Shown here: one piece after another, positions 1 to 9,298 of the stretch
How positions within the stretch are numbered: position 1 is the first letter of the stretch
How the letters are laid out: each line of letters begins with the position of its first letter
Translations under genes and position numbers: made by a program
The notes under the pieces: model-generated
What the model saw: the letters and a program-made list of their open reading frames with translations, nothing else
What the model was told of the DNA's origin: nothing
Database searches by the model: none
DNA from: Bin87 sp965222895
GTDB lineage: Bacteria > Chloroflexota > Dehalococcoidia > Lucifugimonadales > UBA3495
DNA: 64,000 bases
NCBI GenBank assembly: GCA_965222895.1
Contig: CBDCVB010000002.1
Span: forward strand, 1,860,001 to 1,924,000
Direction: 5' to 3'

Positions 1-1192
1 TACTGCCGACTTGTTCCACTAAACCCTTCAACTCCAGCATAGTGAGCAGGCCGCTAACCTGGTGAATTGGCTGTCCGCTCAAGCGGGCCAGGTCGTCGAT
101 GTGGGTCGGTTCGGTGGTCAGATGATTCAACAGTTCTGCTTCGTCCGGGTCCGCGGACTCGATTATCGCTGAATCACACCACATCGGGTTAGCGCTGCGT
201 GTTTTGCCTTTCGCTCCGGGCTCTGACCCCGTGTTTGATAAGTGGACTGGGTTGGCAGCGGCAATCTGGCTATCGCTATCCATTTCAAGCTGCATTTGTT
301 TAGGGTCATCATCCAACCCTATTTCTACCAATATATCACTAACTTCGGTTACCAGCTTGGCGCCTTCTCGGATCAACCGATTGGTGAGCTTGCTGGTGGC
401 CGAGTAAACACTGCCCGGCACGCAAAATATTTCCCGATTCTGCTCCAGAGCGTGATATACGGTCCAACGTGTGCCGCTGGTTTCGCCGGCTTCGGTAACC
501 AGGGTGCCCAGTGTCATCCCGCTGATGATGCGGTTGCGACGGGGGAAGTGGGATGCTTCTGGCCGAACGCCAAGGGCAAACTCGCTGACCAGGGCACCAC
601 CATCGGAGATGATACGCTGAGCCAGCCGACTATTTTCGCTGGGATACACGATATCCAGACCGTTGCCCAACACCGCTACGGTGCGCCCGCCAGCATCCAA
701 CGCGGAGGCGTGCGCTCGGGCGTCAATGCCCAGGGCGAGACCGCTCACCACTGTTACGTTTCTGGCAGCAAGCGCCGCGCAAAGATCGGCAGTGATGCGG
801 CGGCCGTACTCGGTCGGTCGCCTGGTGCCCACCACCGCAATCGAGGTGTCATCTGCCGGCAACAACGTGCCCTTGACGTACAGCACGGGCGGAGCATCAG
901 CAGTTTCCGCCAGGCGCATCGGGTAGGCGGCGTCACGCCACGTCAACGCGACGACCCCACATTTCGCCAGCCTTTCGAGTTCCTGTTCGGGTTCCATAGC
1001 ATTGCGGGTCGCAGCCACATTCTGGGCAACCGCTCCACCGATTCCGGCGGCTCGCAGTTCACGGGTGGATGCCGTCCACGCTTTGGCCAGGTCGCCCTCG
1101 AAGTACGTTTCCAGCAGACGGAATCGCGCCGCACCCAGGCGCGGCACCTGGCTCAGCGCAACCCAACAACCCAAATCACCAGTCGTCATCAT
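1..1192 (-). CDS. dprA: DNA-processing protein DprA (3' end beyond window)
   Basis: Read on the minus strand, an open frame of 397 codons runs from ATG at 1192 off the left edge. DprA binds ssDNA and loads RecA during natural transformation. The Rossmann-like core is clear: VGTRRPTEYG at about residues 121-130, SGLALGIDARAH at 150-161 and FPRRNRIISG at 216-225, all classic DprA/Smf motifs. After a linker rich in Asp, Asn and Ser (about 293-335), the last 60 visible residues look like the DprA winged-helix domain. GTG at 1195 and ATG at 1189 are alternative starts. The stop codon is not in view. A long frame on the opposite strand (242-1225) is its shadow. Confidence 0.93.
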   Translation of the reverse strand, partial: MMTTGDLGCWVALSQVPRLGAARFRLLETYFEGDLAKAWTASTRELRAAGIGGAVAQNVAATRNAMEPEQELERLAKCGVVALTWRDAAYPMRLAETADAPPVLYVKGTLLPADDTSIAVVGTRRPTEYGRRITADLCAALAARNVTVVSGLALGIDARAHASALDAGGRTVAVLGNGLDIVYPSENSRLAQRIISDGGALVSEFALGVRPEASHFPRRNRIISGMTLGTLVTEAGETSGTRWTVYHALEQNREIFCVPGSVYSATSKLTNRLIREGAKLVTEVSDILVEIGLDDDPKQMQLEMDSDSQIAAANPVHLSNTGSEPGAKGKTRSANPMWCDSAIIESADPDEAELLNHLTTEPTHIDDLARLSGQPIHQVSGLLTMLELKGLVEQVGS

Positions 1193-1354
1193 CACGGCGC
1201 CGATTCTATCATAGGGTCGAAATAACCCACAATGATGAAATGTCACCGGGAACGGGGATTCGGTGCCTGGACCGATGCTGATTCCTTGCCCGGCGCTAAC
1301 GGGTCGGATAGTATTACATCCGCCTATCAAAGTACTCAATCTACGGAGGTTCTG

Positions 1355-2899
1355 ATGCGATACGACTTTATCGTGGTGGGCGCCGGGTCGGCTGGCGGCA
1401 CCATTGCGACGCGCCTCTCTGAGGATTCGGACAAGACAGTGTTGCTGCTTGAAGCCGGCCCCGACTATCCCGATTTCGACCATTTGCCTGACGACTTGAA
1501 GCTGGGCAATAACGTGTTTTTCTCGGCTTACGGCCCGCACAGTTGGGCGTACAGCGCCCGGGTAACCGCCCAGCAAACCGACCTGGTTATCCCGCGCGGG
1601 AAAGCCACCGGCGGTTCCTCGGCAATTAACGGCCAGGTGCTGTACCGGGGAATCCCGGAAGACTACGACCGCTGGGCCGAGTGGGGCAACGACGAATGGG
1701 GCTACACCAGCGTCTTGCCTTTCTTCCGCCGCATGGAAAACGACCACGATTTCCAGGACGACTGGCACGGCACCGATGGCCCGATTCCGGTGCGCCGTTA
1801 CCGGCCCGACGAGTGGCTGCCCCATTCCTCAGCGTTCAAAGCGGCTTGCGTCGCGCTGGGGTTCAATGATGATCCGGATCAAAACCACCCTGAATCAACC
1901 GGAGTATCGCCGCGGGCACGCAACACGCTGGACGGAGTGCGGATCAGCACCGCTTTGGCTTACCTCAACCTGGCGCGCCACCGGCTCAACCTGACCATCC
2001 GGGCCAACGTGCAGGCTTGCCGGGTCGTGTTCGACGGCAAGCGAGCCATTGGCGTGGAGGTGGAAAGCAGCGGCGAACGCTTCACCGTTGAAGGCAACGA
2101 AATCATCGTCAGCAGCGGAGCCATCGCATCACCGCAACTGTTGTTGCTCTCCGGCGTCGGCCCGGCAGACCATCTGCGCGAGGTGGGAATCCCGGTGGTT
2201 CACGATCTACCCGGCGTGGGACAGAACCTGCGCGACCATCCATCCGCGTGCGTGCTGTTCCGAGCTGCCGGCGACCGCCCCGACGTGCAGGCCGCCGCCA
2301 TCCAGGTGGGACTGCGCTACACGGTGGAGGATTCGTACCTGCGCAATGATATGCAGATTTCTCCACTGCTAATGACTTCCGAGCACCGGCCGGCGCAGGT
2401 AATCATTGATGACGACGAGAATTACATCGGCATTAGCGCCAGCCTGCAACTGGCGCTGGGCAAGGGTGAGCTGCGGCTGAAGTCCAACGACCCGCTGGAA
2501 TACCCTTACCTCGACTACAACTACTACGAGGAGCCGTTTGACCTGGAGCGGATGCGCAAAGGCATTCGGACGTGTATCGAAATCGGCGAACATCAGAACT
2601 ACCGGGGCCTCCTGCTGGAGCGGGTTAACCCGGTGGACTCCGAACTGGTTTCAGATTCGGCTCTGGACGACTGGTTGATGCGCAATTCCGGGACATCTCA
2701 TCACGTCTCCGGAACGTGCAAAATGGGACCAGCCAGCGATGGGATGGCTGTGGTTAACCAGCAAGGCAAAATCCATGGCCTGGAAAATATCCGAGTCGCC
2801 GACGCGTCGGTGATGCCGGATTGCATCCGCGCCAACACCAACGCCACCACCATCATGATTGGTGAAAAAATCGCCGATTACATCCGTGGCGGCAGATAG
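1355..2899 (+). CDS. GMC-family FAD-dependent oxidoreductase
   Basis: A 514-residue flavoprotein of the glucose-methanol-choline family (choline, alcohol or glucose dehydrogenases). It opens with the FAD-binding GxGxxG (VVGAGSAGG, residues 7-15), has a GMC signature (GKATGGSSAINGQV) near residue 80, and ends with the C-terminal domain carrying the likely active-site His pair (SHHVSGTCKMG) and the RVADASVMP segment. The start at 1355 is chosen over an upstream ATG at 1232 because ACGGAGGT lies just before it and the flavin motif normally begins at the N-terminus. Substrate cannot be told from sequence. Transcription probably ends at the hairpin at 2921-2958. Confidence 0.93.
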   Translation: MRYDFIVVGAGSAGGTIATRLSEDSDKTVLLLEAGPDYPDFDHLPDDLKLGNNVFFSAYGPHSWAYSARVTAQQTDLVIPRGKATGGSSAINGQVLYRGIPEDYDRWAEWGNDEWGYTSVLPFFRRMENDHDFQDDWHGTDGPIPVRRYRPDEWLPHSSAFKAACVALGFNDDPDQNHPESTGVSPRARNTLDGVRISTALAYLNLARHRLNLTIRANVQACRVVFDGKRAIGVEVESSGERFTVEGNEIIVSSGAIASPQLLLLSGVGPADHLREVGIPVVHDLPGVGQNLRDHPSACVLFRAAGDRPDVQAAAIQVGLRYTVEDSYLRNDMQISPLLMTSEHRPAQVIIDDDENYIGISASLQLALGKGELRLKSNDPLEYPYLDYNYYEEPFDLERMRKGIRTCIEIGEHQNYRGLLLERVNPVDSELVSDSALDDWLMRNSGTSHHVSGTCKMGPASDGMAVVNQQGKIHGLENIRVADASVMPDCIRANTNATTIMIGEKIADYIRGGR

Positions 2900-2920
2900 C
2901 CAAGTCGACGGGGAGTATTT

Positions 2921-2958
2921 AAACCCACCGCCGGCCCTGGATAGCCGGCGGTGGGTTT
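2921..2958. terminator. Bidirectional intrinsic terminator between convergent genes
   Basis: A perfect 15-bp inverted repeat (AAACCCACCGCCGGC at 2921-2935 and its complement at 2944-2958) with an 8-nt loop. The A-run on one side and T-run on the other suit termination from both directions. It sits between the stops of the GMC gene (2899) and the SMP-30 gene (2985). Confidence 0.85.
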
Positions 2959-2984
2959 CGTTTAAAATGCCGCAAGCGGTTGCA

Positions 2985-3902
2985 TCAAATGATTCGAGGC
3001 ACCGCCACCCCCGGAATGTTCACGCGCACCCGACACAGTTCCTCGAATGTCGTGATGTACAGCGTGCGCCAGTCGCCCCCACCGAAGCCGACGTTGGTGG
3101 CTCGCTTGCCACTGCCCAACGCGATCGTACCCAGGTGGCGCCCATCCGGTGCGATAATCCAGACGCCGCCCGGGCCGGTGCTGTATATGTTGCCTTCGAG
3201 GTCGCATTTCATCCCGTCTGGAACTCCTGGCCTTTCGTCGGCCAGCACGCAAAGCAACCGGGGATTCTCGATGCCGCCATCAGGGCGAACGTCCCACGAC
3301 TTGATGAGGCCCACGCGGGAATCGTTGATGTACAGGATGCTCTCTCCGGGTGAAAAGCACAGGCCATTGGGACCAACGTAGTCGTCCACCAGCAGCGTAA
3401 CGTCAGCGAGGTCGGGCGACACCCGATAGACGCCGGCATATCCCAACTGCATATCGGGGTAGGTGTCTCGGTATGGATCGGTAAAGTAGATGGCGCCGTC
3501 GGATTTCACCACCAGGTCGTTGGGACGGTTCAGGCGTTTGCCCTGGTAGTTGTCCGCCACCACGGTAATGCTGCCGTCGGCTTCCTGTCGGGTAACCCGA
3601 CGGGCATCGTGCTCACACGCCAGCAGCCGTCCTTGCGGATCGCGAGTCAGTCCGTTGGCCTCGTTGGTGCCGGTTTGGAACAGCGACAGACCGTCGGCAT
3701 CGTTATAGCGCATCCGCCGGTTCTGCCCGATGTCGCTGAACAACAGGTAGCCACCTTCCTGGATCCAGACCGGGCCTTCGGCCGGCCACCAGGGCAGGCC
3801 CATCGCCGTACCGTCCCCGCCAAATCCGCTGGCGAGCCATTCCACTTCTTGATCCAGGTCGATGATGCGTTCGAGTCGAGGGGCTACTTGTTCAATGGGC
3901 AT
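2985..3902 (-). CDS. SMP-30/gluconolactonase-family protein
   Basis: A 305-residue six-bladed beta-propeller protein of the SMP-30/gluconolaconase/LRE family, which hydrolyses sugar lactones with a divalent metal. Family signs are the early Glu-containing segment (AEGPVWIQEGGYLLFSDI), NRPNDLVVKSDGAIYFTDP in mid-protein, PNGLCFSP and the INDSRVG segment. Start 3902 is preferred to a longer frame from 3986 because GGAGGT stands 7 nt upstream. It could act on lactones from sugar oxidation, perhaps downstream of oxidoreductases like the convergent GMC gene, but the genes are not cotranscribed and the substrate is unknown. Confidence 0.88.
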   Translation of the reverse strand: MPIEQVAPRLERIIDLDQEVEWLASGFGGDGTAMGLPWWPAEGPVWIQEGGYLLFSDIGQNRRMRYNDADGLSLFQTGTNEANGLTRDPQGRLLACEHDARRVTRQEADGSITVVADNYQGKRLNRPNDLVVKSDGAIYFTDPYRDTYPDMQLGYAGVYRVSPDLADVTLLVDDYVGPNGLCFSPGESILYINDSRVGLIKSWDVRPDGGIENPRLLCVLADERPGVPDGMKCDLEGNIYSTGPGGVWIIAPDGRHLGTIALGSGKRATNVGFGGGDWRTLYITTFEELCRVRVNIPGVAVPRII

Positions 3903-4040
3903 CGGAAATACCTCCGGCCATGTTGTTTTGATAAGTTGCGAAATCGTAACACAACAACGGGGCCGGATAACGACCAAGCTACCCACCGCAAGCCGGTCTT
4001 ATACTGGCGCTCCGCGCAAGACGCGGAGCGTTGCGGCCGG

Positions 4041-5879
4041 CTAGTAGTTTCCGCTCAGCGTCCGGTCCAGGTTGAAAGCGCAGCTGATTAGCGATAGGTG
4101 AGTGAATGCCTGCGGGAAATTACCCAGACCTTCGCCGCGCGGCCCGGTCTCTTCCGCATACAACCCCAGGTGATTGGCGTATCCCAGCATCTTCTCGAAC
4201 ATCAACCGCGCCTGGTCCAGCCGCCGGGGGTCTCCCCAGCCGGCCCGGGTCAAGGCTTCCACCAGCCAGAACGTGCACATATTGAAAGTGCCCTCCTGCC
4301 CCAGCAGGCCGTCCGGTGATTGCTCGCTGTTATACCGATACACCAGGCTGTCCGACACCAGCCCGCCATTCCCCGGACTGGTATTGATAGCGTCAATGGT
4401 GCTAAGCATTCGTGGGTCGGTGGGAGACATGAAGAACACCAGGGGCATAATCAGGTTGGATGCGTCCAGGGCGTCACTGCCGTAGTGCTGCACAAAGGCC
4501 TGTCGCTCGTTGCTCCACCCCCTGGTCAGGATTTCTTCATAAATTTCGTCCCTAGTTTGCGCCCACTGAGCGCGTTCTGCCGGAAAGGATCGCAACTCTG
4601 CCAGCTTGATCGCCCGGTCCAGCATCACCCAGCACATCAGTTTGGAATACACAAAGTGCTGGCGACCGCCGCGGGTTTCCCAAATGCCCTCATCCGGCAG
4701 TCTCCAGTTCTCACAAACCCAGTTAGTCATCCGCCGCAGTTTAGTCCAGAAGTCGAATGAAATCGGCTCGCCATACCGGTTGAACAAGTACACCGAGTCC
4801 ATCAACTCGCCGTAAATATCCATCTGCAGCTGGGCGTAAGCCTGGTTGCCTACGCGTACCGGTTTTGAACCCCGGTAGCCGTCCAGATGGTCCAGCGTTA
4901 TCTCATCCAGCTGGCGCCGTCCGTCAATACCATACAGAATTTGCAAATTCTGCCAGTCGTCATCCTGGTCGATCTGGGTCTCCAGCCAACGCATAAAACG
5001 GTTTGCTTCGTGGGTAAACCCGATGCGCAGCAGACCGTACAGCGTGAAAGCGGCATCGCGAATCCAGGTGTACCTGTAATCCCAATTGCGCACGCCGCCC
5101 AGGTCTTCCGGCAGGCTGCACGTGGGCGCCGCAATAATCGCTCCGGTGGGTTCATAGGTGAGCAGCTTTAGCACCAGCGCCGAACGCTCCACCATCTCCC
5201 GCCACCGCCCTTTGTAGGTGCATTGGGACAGCCAGCCGCGCCAGTAACTCACCGTCTCTTCAAACAACCGTTCACTCTCAGCCTCGTCCGGCGAGTGGTA
5301 GTCGGCAGGCTCTTCGTCCAGCACTCGGAGGGAGAAGGTCTCCGTTTCACCTTCGCCAAGCACGAAAGCCGCCACAACCCCGTTGCCCTGTTTTTCCAAA
5401 GCGCGGCCAGCGGACAGTTGCAGCCCAAGACTCTGCGACCGGAACTCCGCGCCCCTCTCATTCAGCTCGATAGTGTGGGTATCCCGCGCATAGTTAAAGG
5501 CCGGGTAACACTCCAGAATGAAAGGCATCACCCCGCGCACGCAACTGACCCGACGGATTAGCTCGGTGTGCCGGTGGGGGTGCTGCTCCGTAGAAACCGG
5601 CATAAAGTCAACGACTTCGGCCACGCCGCTCGCCGACAGAAACCGGGTAATAAGCACGTTGCTCTCCGGCCAGTAAACCTGCTTGTGTACCGGGGGCGGA
5701 GTCAACGGTGGCGCAATCTGGAAGTATCCTCCTTTCTGGTCATCCAAAATGGCGCCGAATACGCTGGGTGAATCAAAGTTGGGAGCGCAAAACCAGTCCA
5801 CCGACCCGTTGATTCCGACCAGAGCGCAAGTCCGCATATTGCCGACGATTCCGTAGTCTTCGATCGGAAGATAGGCCAT
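4041..5879 (-). CDS. Glycoside hydrolase family 15 (glucoamylase/trehalase type)
   Basis: A 612-residue GH15 protein. The N-terminal beta-sandwich starts with IEDYGIVGNMRTCALVG, and the (alpha/alpha)6 barrel carries GVRNWDYRYTWIRDAAF, the catalytic-acid region of the family. GLLGQEGTFNMCTFWLVEAL near the C-terminus contains the presumed general base Glu. Length and architecture match the actinobacterial-type trehalases and glucodextranases annotated as glycosyl hydrolase 15. The protein has no signal peptide, so it is probably cytoplasmic and acts on trehalose or storage glucan; which one is not decidable here. It has its own gap of about 60 bp to the DM13 gene upstream. Confidence 0.92.
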   Translation of the reverse strand: MAYLPIEDYGIVGNMRTCALVGINGSVDWFCAPNFDSPSVFGAILDDQKGGYFQIAPPLTPPPVHKQVYWPESNVLITRFLSASGVAEVVDFMPVSTEQHPHRHTELIRRVSCVRGVMPFILECYPAFNYARDTHTIELNERGAEFRSQSLGLQLSAGRALEKQGNGVVAAFVLGEGETETFSLRVLDEEPADYHSPDEAESERLFEETVSYWRGWLSQCTYKGRWREMVERSALVLKLLTYEPTGAIIAAPTCSLPEDLGGVRNWDYRYTWIRDAAFTLYGLLRIGFTHEANRFMRWLETQIDQDDDWQNLQILYGIDGRRQLDEITLDHLDGYRGSKPVRVGNQAYAQLQMDIYGELMDSVYLFNRYGEPISFDFWTKLRRMTNWVCENWRLPDEGIWETRGGRQHFVYSKLMCWVMLDRAIKLAELRSFPAERAQWAQTRDEIYEEILTRGWSNERQAFVQHYGSDALDASNLIMPLVFFMSPTDPRMLSTIDAINTSPGNGGLVSDSLVYRYNSEQSPDGLLGQEGTFNMCTFWLVEALTRAGWGDPRRLDQARLMFEKMLGYANHLGLYAEETGPRGEGLGNFPQAFTHLSLISCAFNLDRTLSGNY

Positions 5880-5942
5880 ACCATCACCTGCTTCAAGCTT
5901 GATTCCCCGCGTCGGCTCTTGGTTCCCGCGCCGGCAAAGGAA

Positions 5943-6557
5943 TCAACCTCCGGCAGACTCCAATGTGGCTACGGCGAATATGACGTGATACGGACGACAG
6001 TATATGACCACACTTTGCACCGCGCTCAAATTGACGCCCTTTGGGATTTCGTAGTTTTGCGAACCGACGTTGCCTTTTAGCTCTTCCAGTTCAATAAAGC
6101 CTCCGGCAGCCAGTTCATCGCGATCCGACGGATCAGGAACGTAGGCCAGCAGGACGCGCAGGTCTGGGCCATTGGTAACCCTGAATTCTCCCAGCCGCAG
6201 TATGGATTCGCCGCCGTTGCCCAAATCGTACACCGTTGCCGTGCCGGAGCCGGTATGGAGTGAGTCGGCGTCCTTGAATTGCCCGGTCAAATATACCGTT
6301 GGCTCCGCCGCCTGGCCTCCGGCGGACGGTATTGCCGGCATCTGCTCTGCGACCTCGGTTTCGATTTGGGACGCTGTCACCATCAATGCTTCCACCTCGG
6401 CCATGCTCATGCCGACCGGCACCGCCGCCCGGCTCGCCCTGGGGAACTCTTTGCTCATCTCATTTGACGTGATGAGCGGGGCGACCAGCCACCAGGCCAG
6501 CCAGGCGATGGGTATGATGGCGAAGATGCCGATGCCGATGAGAATGTAGCGAAGCAT
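5943..6557 (-). CDS. DM13-domain membrane-anchored protein
   Basis: A 204-residue protein with one N-terminal membrane segment (residues 4-28) followed by an acidic linker and a DM13 domain (about 88-203). The domain shows the usual features: GQFKDADSLHTGSGTATVY, RLGEFRVTNGPDLRVLL, LKGNVGSQNYEI and VVIYCRPYHVIFAVATL, including the conserved Cys before the last strand. DM13 domains are thought to take part in extracytoplasmic redox or electron transfer, but the function is not established. The domain would face outside the membrane. Its stop is about 60 bp before the GH15 start. Confidence 0.85.
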   Translation of the reverse strand: MLRYILIGIGIFAIIPIAWLAWWLVAPLITSNEMSKEFPRASRAAVPVGMSMAEVEALMVTASQIETEVAEQMPAIPSAGGQAAEPTVYLTGQFKDADSLHTGSGTATVYDLGNGGESILRLGEFRVTNGPDLRVLLAYVPDPSDRDELAAGGFIELEELKGNVGSQNYEIPKGVNLSAVQSVVIYCRPYHVIFAVATLESAGG

Positions 6558-6581
6558 ATTTGCGCTGGATAGTCGGTTGCG

Positions 6582-7424
6582 CTATTCGCTTCGACCGGTT
6601 CGCAGCCTGTCGAGCGCGTTGCGCACTGTGACGGCATCTTCGGCTCCCGGCGCTGCTTCCAGATATGCTTCAAAATCTTCGGCGGATTGGCGGTGATTCC
6701 CGGCTTTCAGATGCACCACGCCACGGTCGCGCCGTTCCTCCGGGCGGTCGGGCAACACTGCCATCAACCCGCCGATGGTCGAAATGCAGCGGTCGAAATC
6801 TTCGCGGTCCCAATAAATTGCCTTTAGATTGCGCAGCAGGCGCGCCAGCATTTCACGGGGCGTAATTGGATTCAGATGATGCGCTTCCAGGGTTGCCTGG
6901 TCGCCGGCGGATTGCCGCAACAGCGCCCCGCATTCATCCTGATTCAGCAACAAGCCCCCGTTGAACGTGTCCACAAAGAAATTGGGCTCATCGCGGTGGT
7001 TGATTAAAAAGTGGCCCGGCATACCAATCCCCTGCACCGGCACACCAAGCCGGCGGCCAACCTCGATGCAGATGACCGAGAGCGTTATGGGAATGCCCAA
7101 TCTCCGCTCCAACACGTCATTGAGGTACGAATTGCGGGGATCGTAGTAATCCTCGGTGTTTCCCGAAAATCCGATGACGCCGAACAGCAGGTCGGTAATG
7201 GTGTTGAGTTGCTGCAAGCTGGTCGAGTCGGCGGCGAGACGCCCGCCGGCGGCTTCGGCCATACGGTCCAGGTTGGCCACGCTGCTTTCTATATCAATAT
7301 CAGGGTATTCGGCGGCTGCAATGAGCAACGCGCCCAAACCCAGGTCAAAATCTCCGCCGACCCGATCAGCCTCCGGGGATTCGGCCAATCGGCCCAGTTC
7401 CAAAATAGCGTCTGCCGCAAACAT
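6582..7424 (-). CDS. SirB1-family transglutaminase-like/TPR protein
   Basis: A 280-residue protein of the SirB1 (UPF0162) family: a transglutaminase-like core followed by TPR repeats. Typical sequences are YYDPRNSYLNDVLERRLGIP, LSVICIEVGRRLGVPVQGIG and MPGHFLI with the conserved His. The C-terminal 90 residues contain two TPR-like helices (CISTIGGLMAVLPDRPEERR, and SAEDFEAYLEAAPGAEDA). The biochemical role of the family is unknown. Start 7424 has GGAGAAGG upstream; the longer frame to 7580 overlaps the preceding gene and is not family-like. It follows the zinc-ribbon gene by 17 bp, so the two are probably cotranscribed. Confidence 0.86.
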   Translation of the reverse strand: MFAADAILELGRLAESPEADRVGGDFDLGLGALLIAAAEYPDIDIESSVANLDRMAEAAGGRLAADSTSLQQLNTITDLLFGVIGFSGNTEDYYDPRNSYLNDVLERRLGIPITLSVICIEVGRRLGVPVQGIGMPGHFLINHRDEPNFFVDTFNGGLLLNQDECGALLRQSAGDQATLEAHHLNPITPREMLARLLRNLKAIYWDREDFDRCISTIGGLMAVLPDRPEERRDRGVVHLKAGNHRQSAEDFEAYLEAAPGAEDAVTVRNALDRLRTGRSE

Positions 7425-7441
7425 CAATGCCGCCTTCTCCG

Positions 7442-7714
7442 TTATGCGCCCGGCCGGGCAGTGCGACGTCGCCGAAATTCCGCTGCGCTCAGGGCATCCG
7501 CCGGAGGGTTGCCTGGATAGCTCGCCTGCTCCCCGGCCACCGTGGGTGCGCGGTCGATAATGTCGCGCACTTCCTGGCAATCGGCGCCGCAGCGCTCACA
7601 CCACGCCAACTCGCTGGTCATCAGGCGCATATTGTCCTTTTTGACGGTCATGGTCCCGATTTCATAGCGGCAACGCGCGCAGCGTCGGACAATTGTTACT
7701 TCAACGATGGGCAT
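7442..7714 (-). CDS. Small zinc-ribbon protein, function unknown
   Basis: A 90-residue protein not recognised as a named family. It has two CxxC pairs (CARCRYEIG near residue 11 and CERCGADCQEV near residue 39), consistent with one zinc-ribbon site, then a low-complexity, Ala/Arg-rich tail. Start 7714 follows a GAGG-type ribosome-binding site; a longer reading frame begins at 7747. It lies between an SDR gene and the SirB1-like gene on the same strand with short gaps, suggesting a shared transcript. Confidence 0.65.
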   Translation of the reverse strand: MPIVEVTIVRRCARCRYEIGTMTVKKDNMRLMTSELAWCERCGADCQEVRDIIDRAPTVAGEQASYPGNPPADALSAAEFRRRRTARPGA

Positions 7715-7759
7715 TTGGGCAACCTCAGCAACTGCTTTAGCCGGCAAACGGGTTAGTGT

Positions 7760-8518
7760 CTAACGGGCGGTGAACCCGCCGTCAACAATCAACTCGGTGC
7801 CGGTGATGTAGGATGCGTCATCGCTGGCCAGGAACAACACGGCGTTGGCGACTTCTTCCTGACGGCCTTCGCGACCCAATGGTACCTGCTCTGCAATCAT
7901 GCTGCTGCGGCCGGTGCGTACGTCTTCGGTGGAAACGTTGCCCATCATCGGCGGCATAAAGCCGGGATGCACCGAGTTCACCCGGATGTTTTCCTGGCCG
8001 TAGCGCACCGCCATTGCCTTGGTGAATATCCGTACCGCGCCCTTTGATGCATTGTAGGCCGGGTGGCCGCTCAGCATCCCCACGAATCCGGCGATGGACG
8101 AGATGTTGACGATTGAACCGCCGCCGTTCTGAAGCATTTGCTCGATTGCGTGTTTCGTACCCAGAAAGACGCCCGTGGAGTTGATGTCCATGATGCGCGT
8201 CCACGCTTCCAGACTGTTATCGTCGGGGACGGCGCGGCTACTGATACCGGCGTTGTTCACCAAAATATCCAGACGACCGAAGTTGGAAACCGCTTCGGAC
8301 ACCACGTTCACCCACGATGCTTCTTCGGTGACGTCGGTATGTACGTAGACGGCATCCCCACCAGCCTCGTTGATTTCGGCTTGGACCTTGCGCCCGTCTT
8401 CGTCGCGAATATCAGCAATAACTACTTTGGCGCCCTCGGACCCGAACAGCTTCGCCTCTACGGAACCCATTCCGTGAGCGCCGCCGCTCACGATGGCAAC
8501 TTTACCTTCCAAACGCAT
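7760..8518 (-). CDS. Short-chain dehydrogenase/reductase
   Basis: A 252-residue classical SDR (NAD(P)-dependent alcohol/ketone oxidoreductase). Visible are the cofactor motif SGGAHGMG (residues 11-18), NNAG, the catalytic Ser region (VNISSIAG), YNASKGAV with the YxxxK pair, and the C-terminal ITGTELIVDGGF typical of the FabG/BDH-like branch. ATG at 8518 (MRLEGKVAIV) is chosen; an ATG two codons upstream at 8524 shares the same AGGAGAG ribosome-binding site. Substrate unknown. It heads the leftward run to the SirB1-like gene. Confidence 0.92.
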   Translation of the reverse strand: MRLEGKVAIVSGGAHGMGSVEAKLFGSEGAKVVIADIRDEDGRKVQAEINEAGGDAVYVHTDVTEEASWVNVVSEAVSNFGRLDILVNNAGISSRAVPDDNSLEAWTRIMDINSTGVFLGTKHAIEQMLQNGGGSIVNISSIAGFVGMLSGHPAYNASKGAVRIFTKAMAVRYGQENIRVNSVHPGFMPPMMGNVSTEDVRTGRSSMIAEQVPLGREGRQEEVANAVLFLASDDASYITGTELIVDGGFTAR

Positions 8519-8717
8519 CGTCATTCTCTCCTGGCGCCGTCCCTGGAGCCGGCTCCGAATCGAGCGGCGGCGGCTGAATACCAGCATAACCGTCCCCAGG
8601 CCCGCATTCAACCGCCGATGACGCCTTCGCGCCCGTAGTTGGCGCGCTGGTGTATGCTGGGACTGTCAGTTTGGCGCTATGAGCAGAGACTAACCAAAAG
8701 GGCTAATCGGGCGCACC

Positions 8718-9248
8718 GTGTATCAAGCGGCGGTTTTCATACATTTGGGTTCCGGCATAGTCTGGATCGGCGGCAGCCTGTTCCTGGCTTTGGTATTGAT
8801 CCCGGTGCTGCGCCGTTTTGCTCCGGCGCCGGGCCAACCCGCCGGAGCCGGCAATCCGCCGGTAGGGATGCTGGCAGCGACGGCGCGGCGGTTTCGGGTC
8901 ATCTCCTGGACCTGTATCGTGCTGATGATTGCCACCGGGTTGTACATACTGCCCACCCGGTATGGTGTCGGCTTCGGCGAGTTCTTCAGCGCGGGCGGGC
9001 ATTTCATCGGCGCTTTGCAACTCAAAGTTGCACTCGTTGCGGTTGTCGTGTGGCTGAGCTTCATGCACGATTTCATCCTGGGCCCGTATGTCAACCGCCT
9101 GATTGAGGCCATGCAAGCGGGTGACGAGCCCCATCCGCGCTTGCCATTTTTGCGCAAAACCATCGTTTGGATTGCCCGAATCAATGTGGCGCTAATCATT
9201 ATAATAGTCGCCGTAGCCATTACGATGACGCGTGGCGTGCCGGCCTGA
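8718..9248 (+). CDS. CopD-like four-helix membrane protein
   Basis: A 176-residue integral membrane protein starting at GTG 8718. Four hydrophobic segments are seen at about residues 4-27, 60-82, 93-117 and 145-170. FIHLGSGIVWIGGSLFLALVLIP is like the first helix of CopD/YcnJ and cytochrome-like membrane domains, with His9 as a possible haem or metal ligand; further His residues occur at about 94 and 116. It is followed after 50 bp by a molybdopterin-binding sulfite-oxidase-type protein, so it may be the membrane electron partner of that enzyme. Family assignment between CopD and related DUFs is not certain. Confidence 0.7.
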   Translation: MYQAAVFIHLGSGIVWIGGSLFLALVLIPVLRRFAPAPGQPAGAGNPPVGMLAATARRFRVISWTCIVLMIATGLYILPTRYGVGFGEFFSAGGHFIGALQLKVALVAVVVWLSFMHDFILGPYVNRLIEAMQAGDEPHPRLPFLRKTIVWIARINVALIIIIVAVAITMTRGVPA

Positions 9249-9298
9249 AGCTGATTCCCCACTGCCGGCCCTGATTGCTGGCAAAAAGAGGTACGCAT

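Noticed and set aside
242..1225. 327-codon frame on the plus strand
   Set aside because: It is antisense to dprA, whose minus-strand translation shows every DprA motif.
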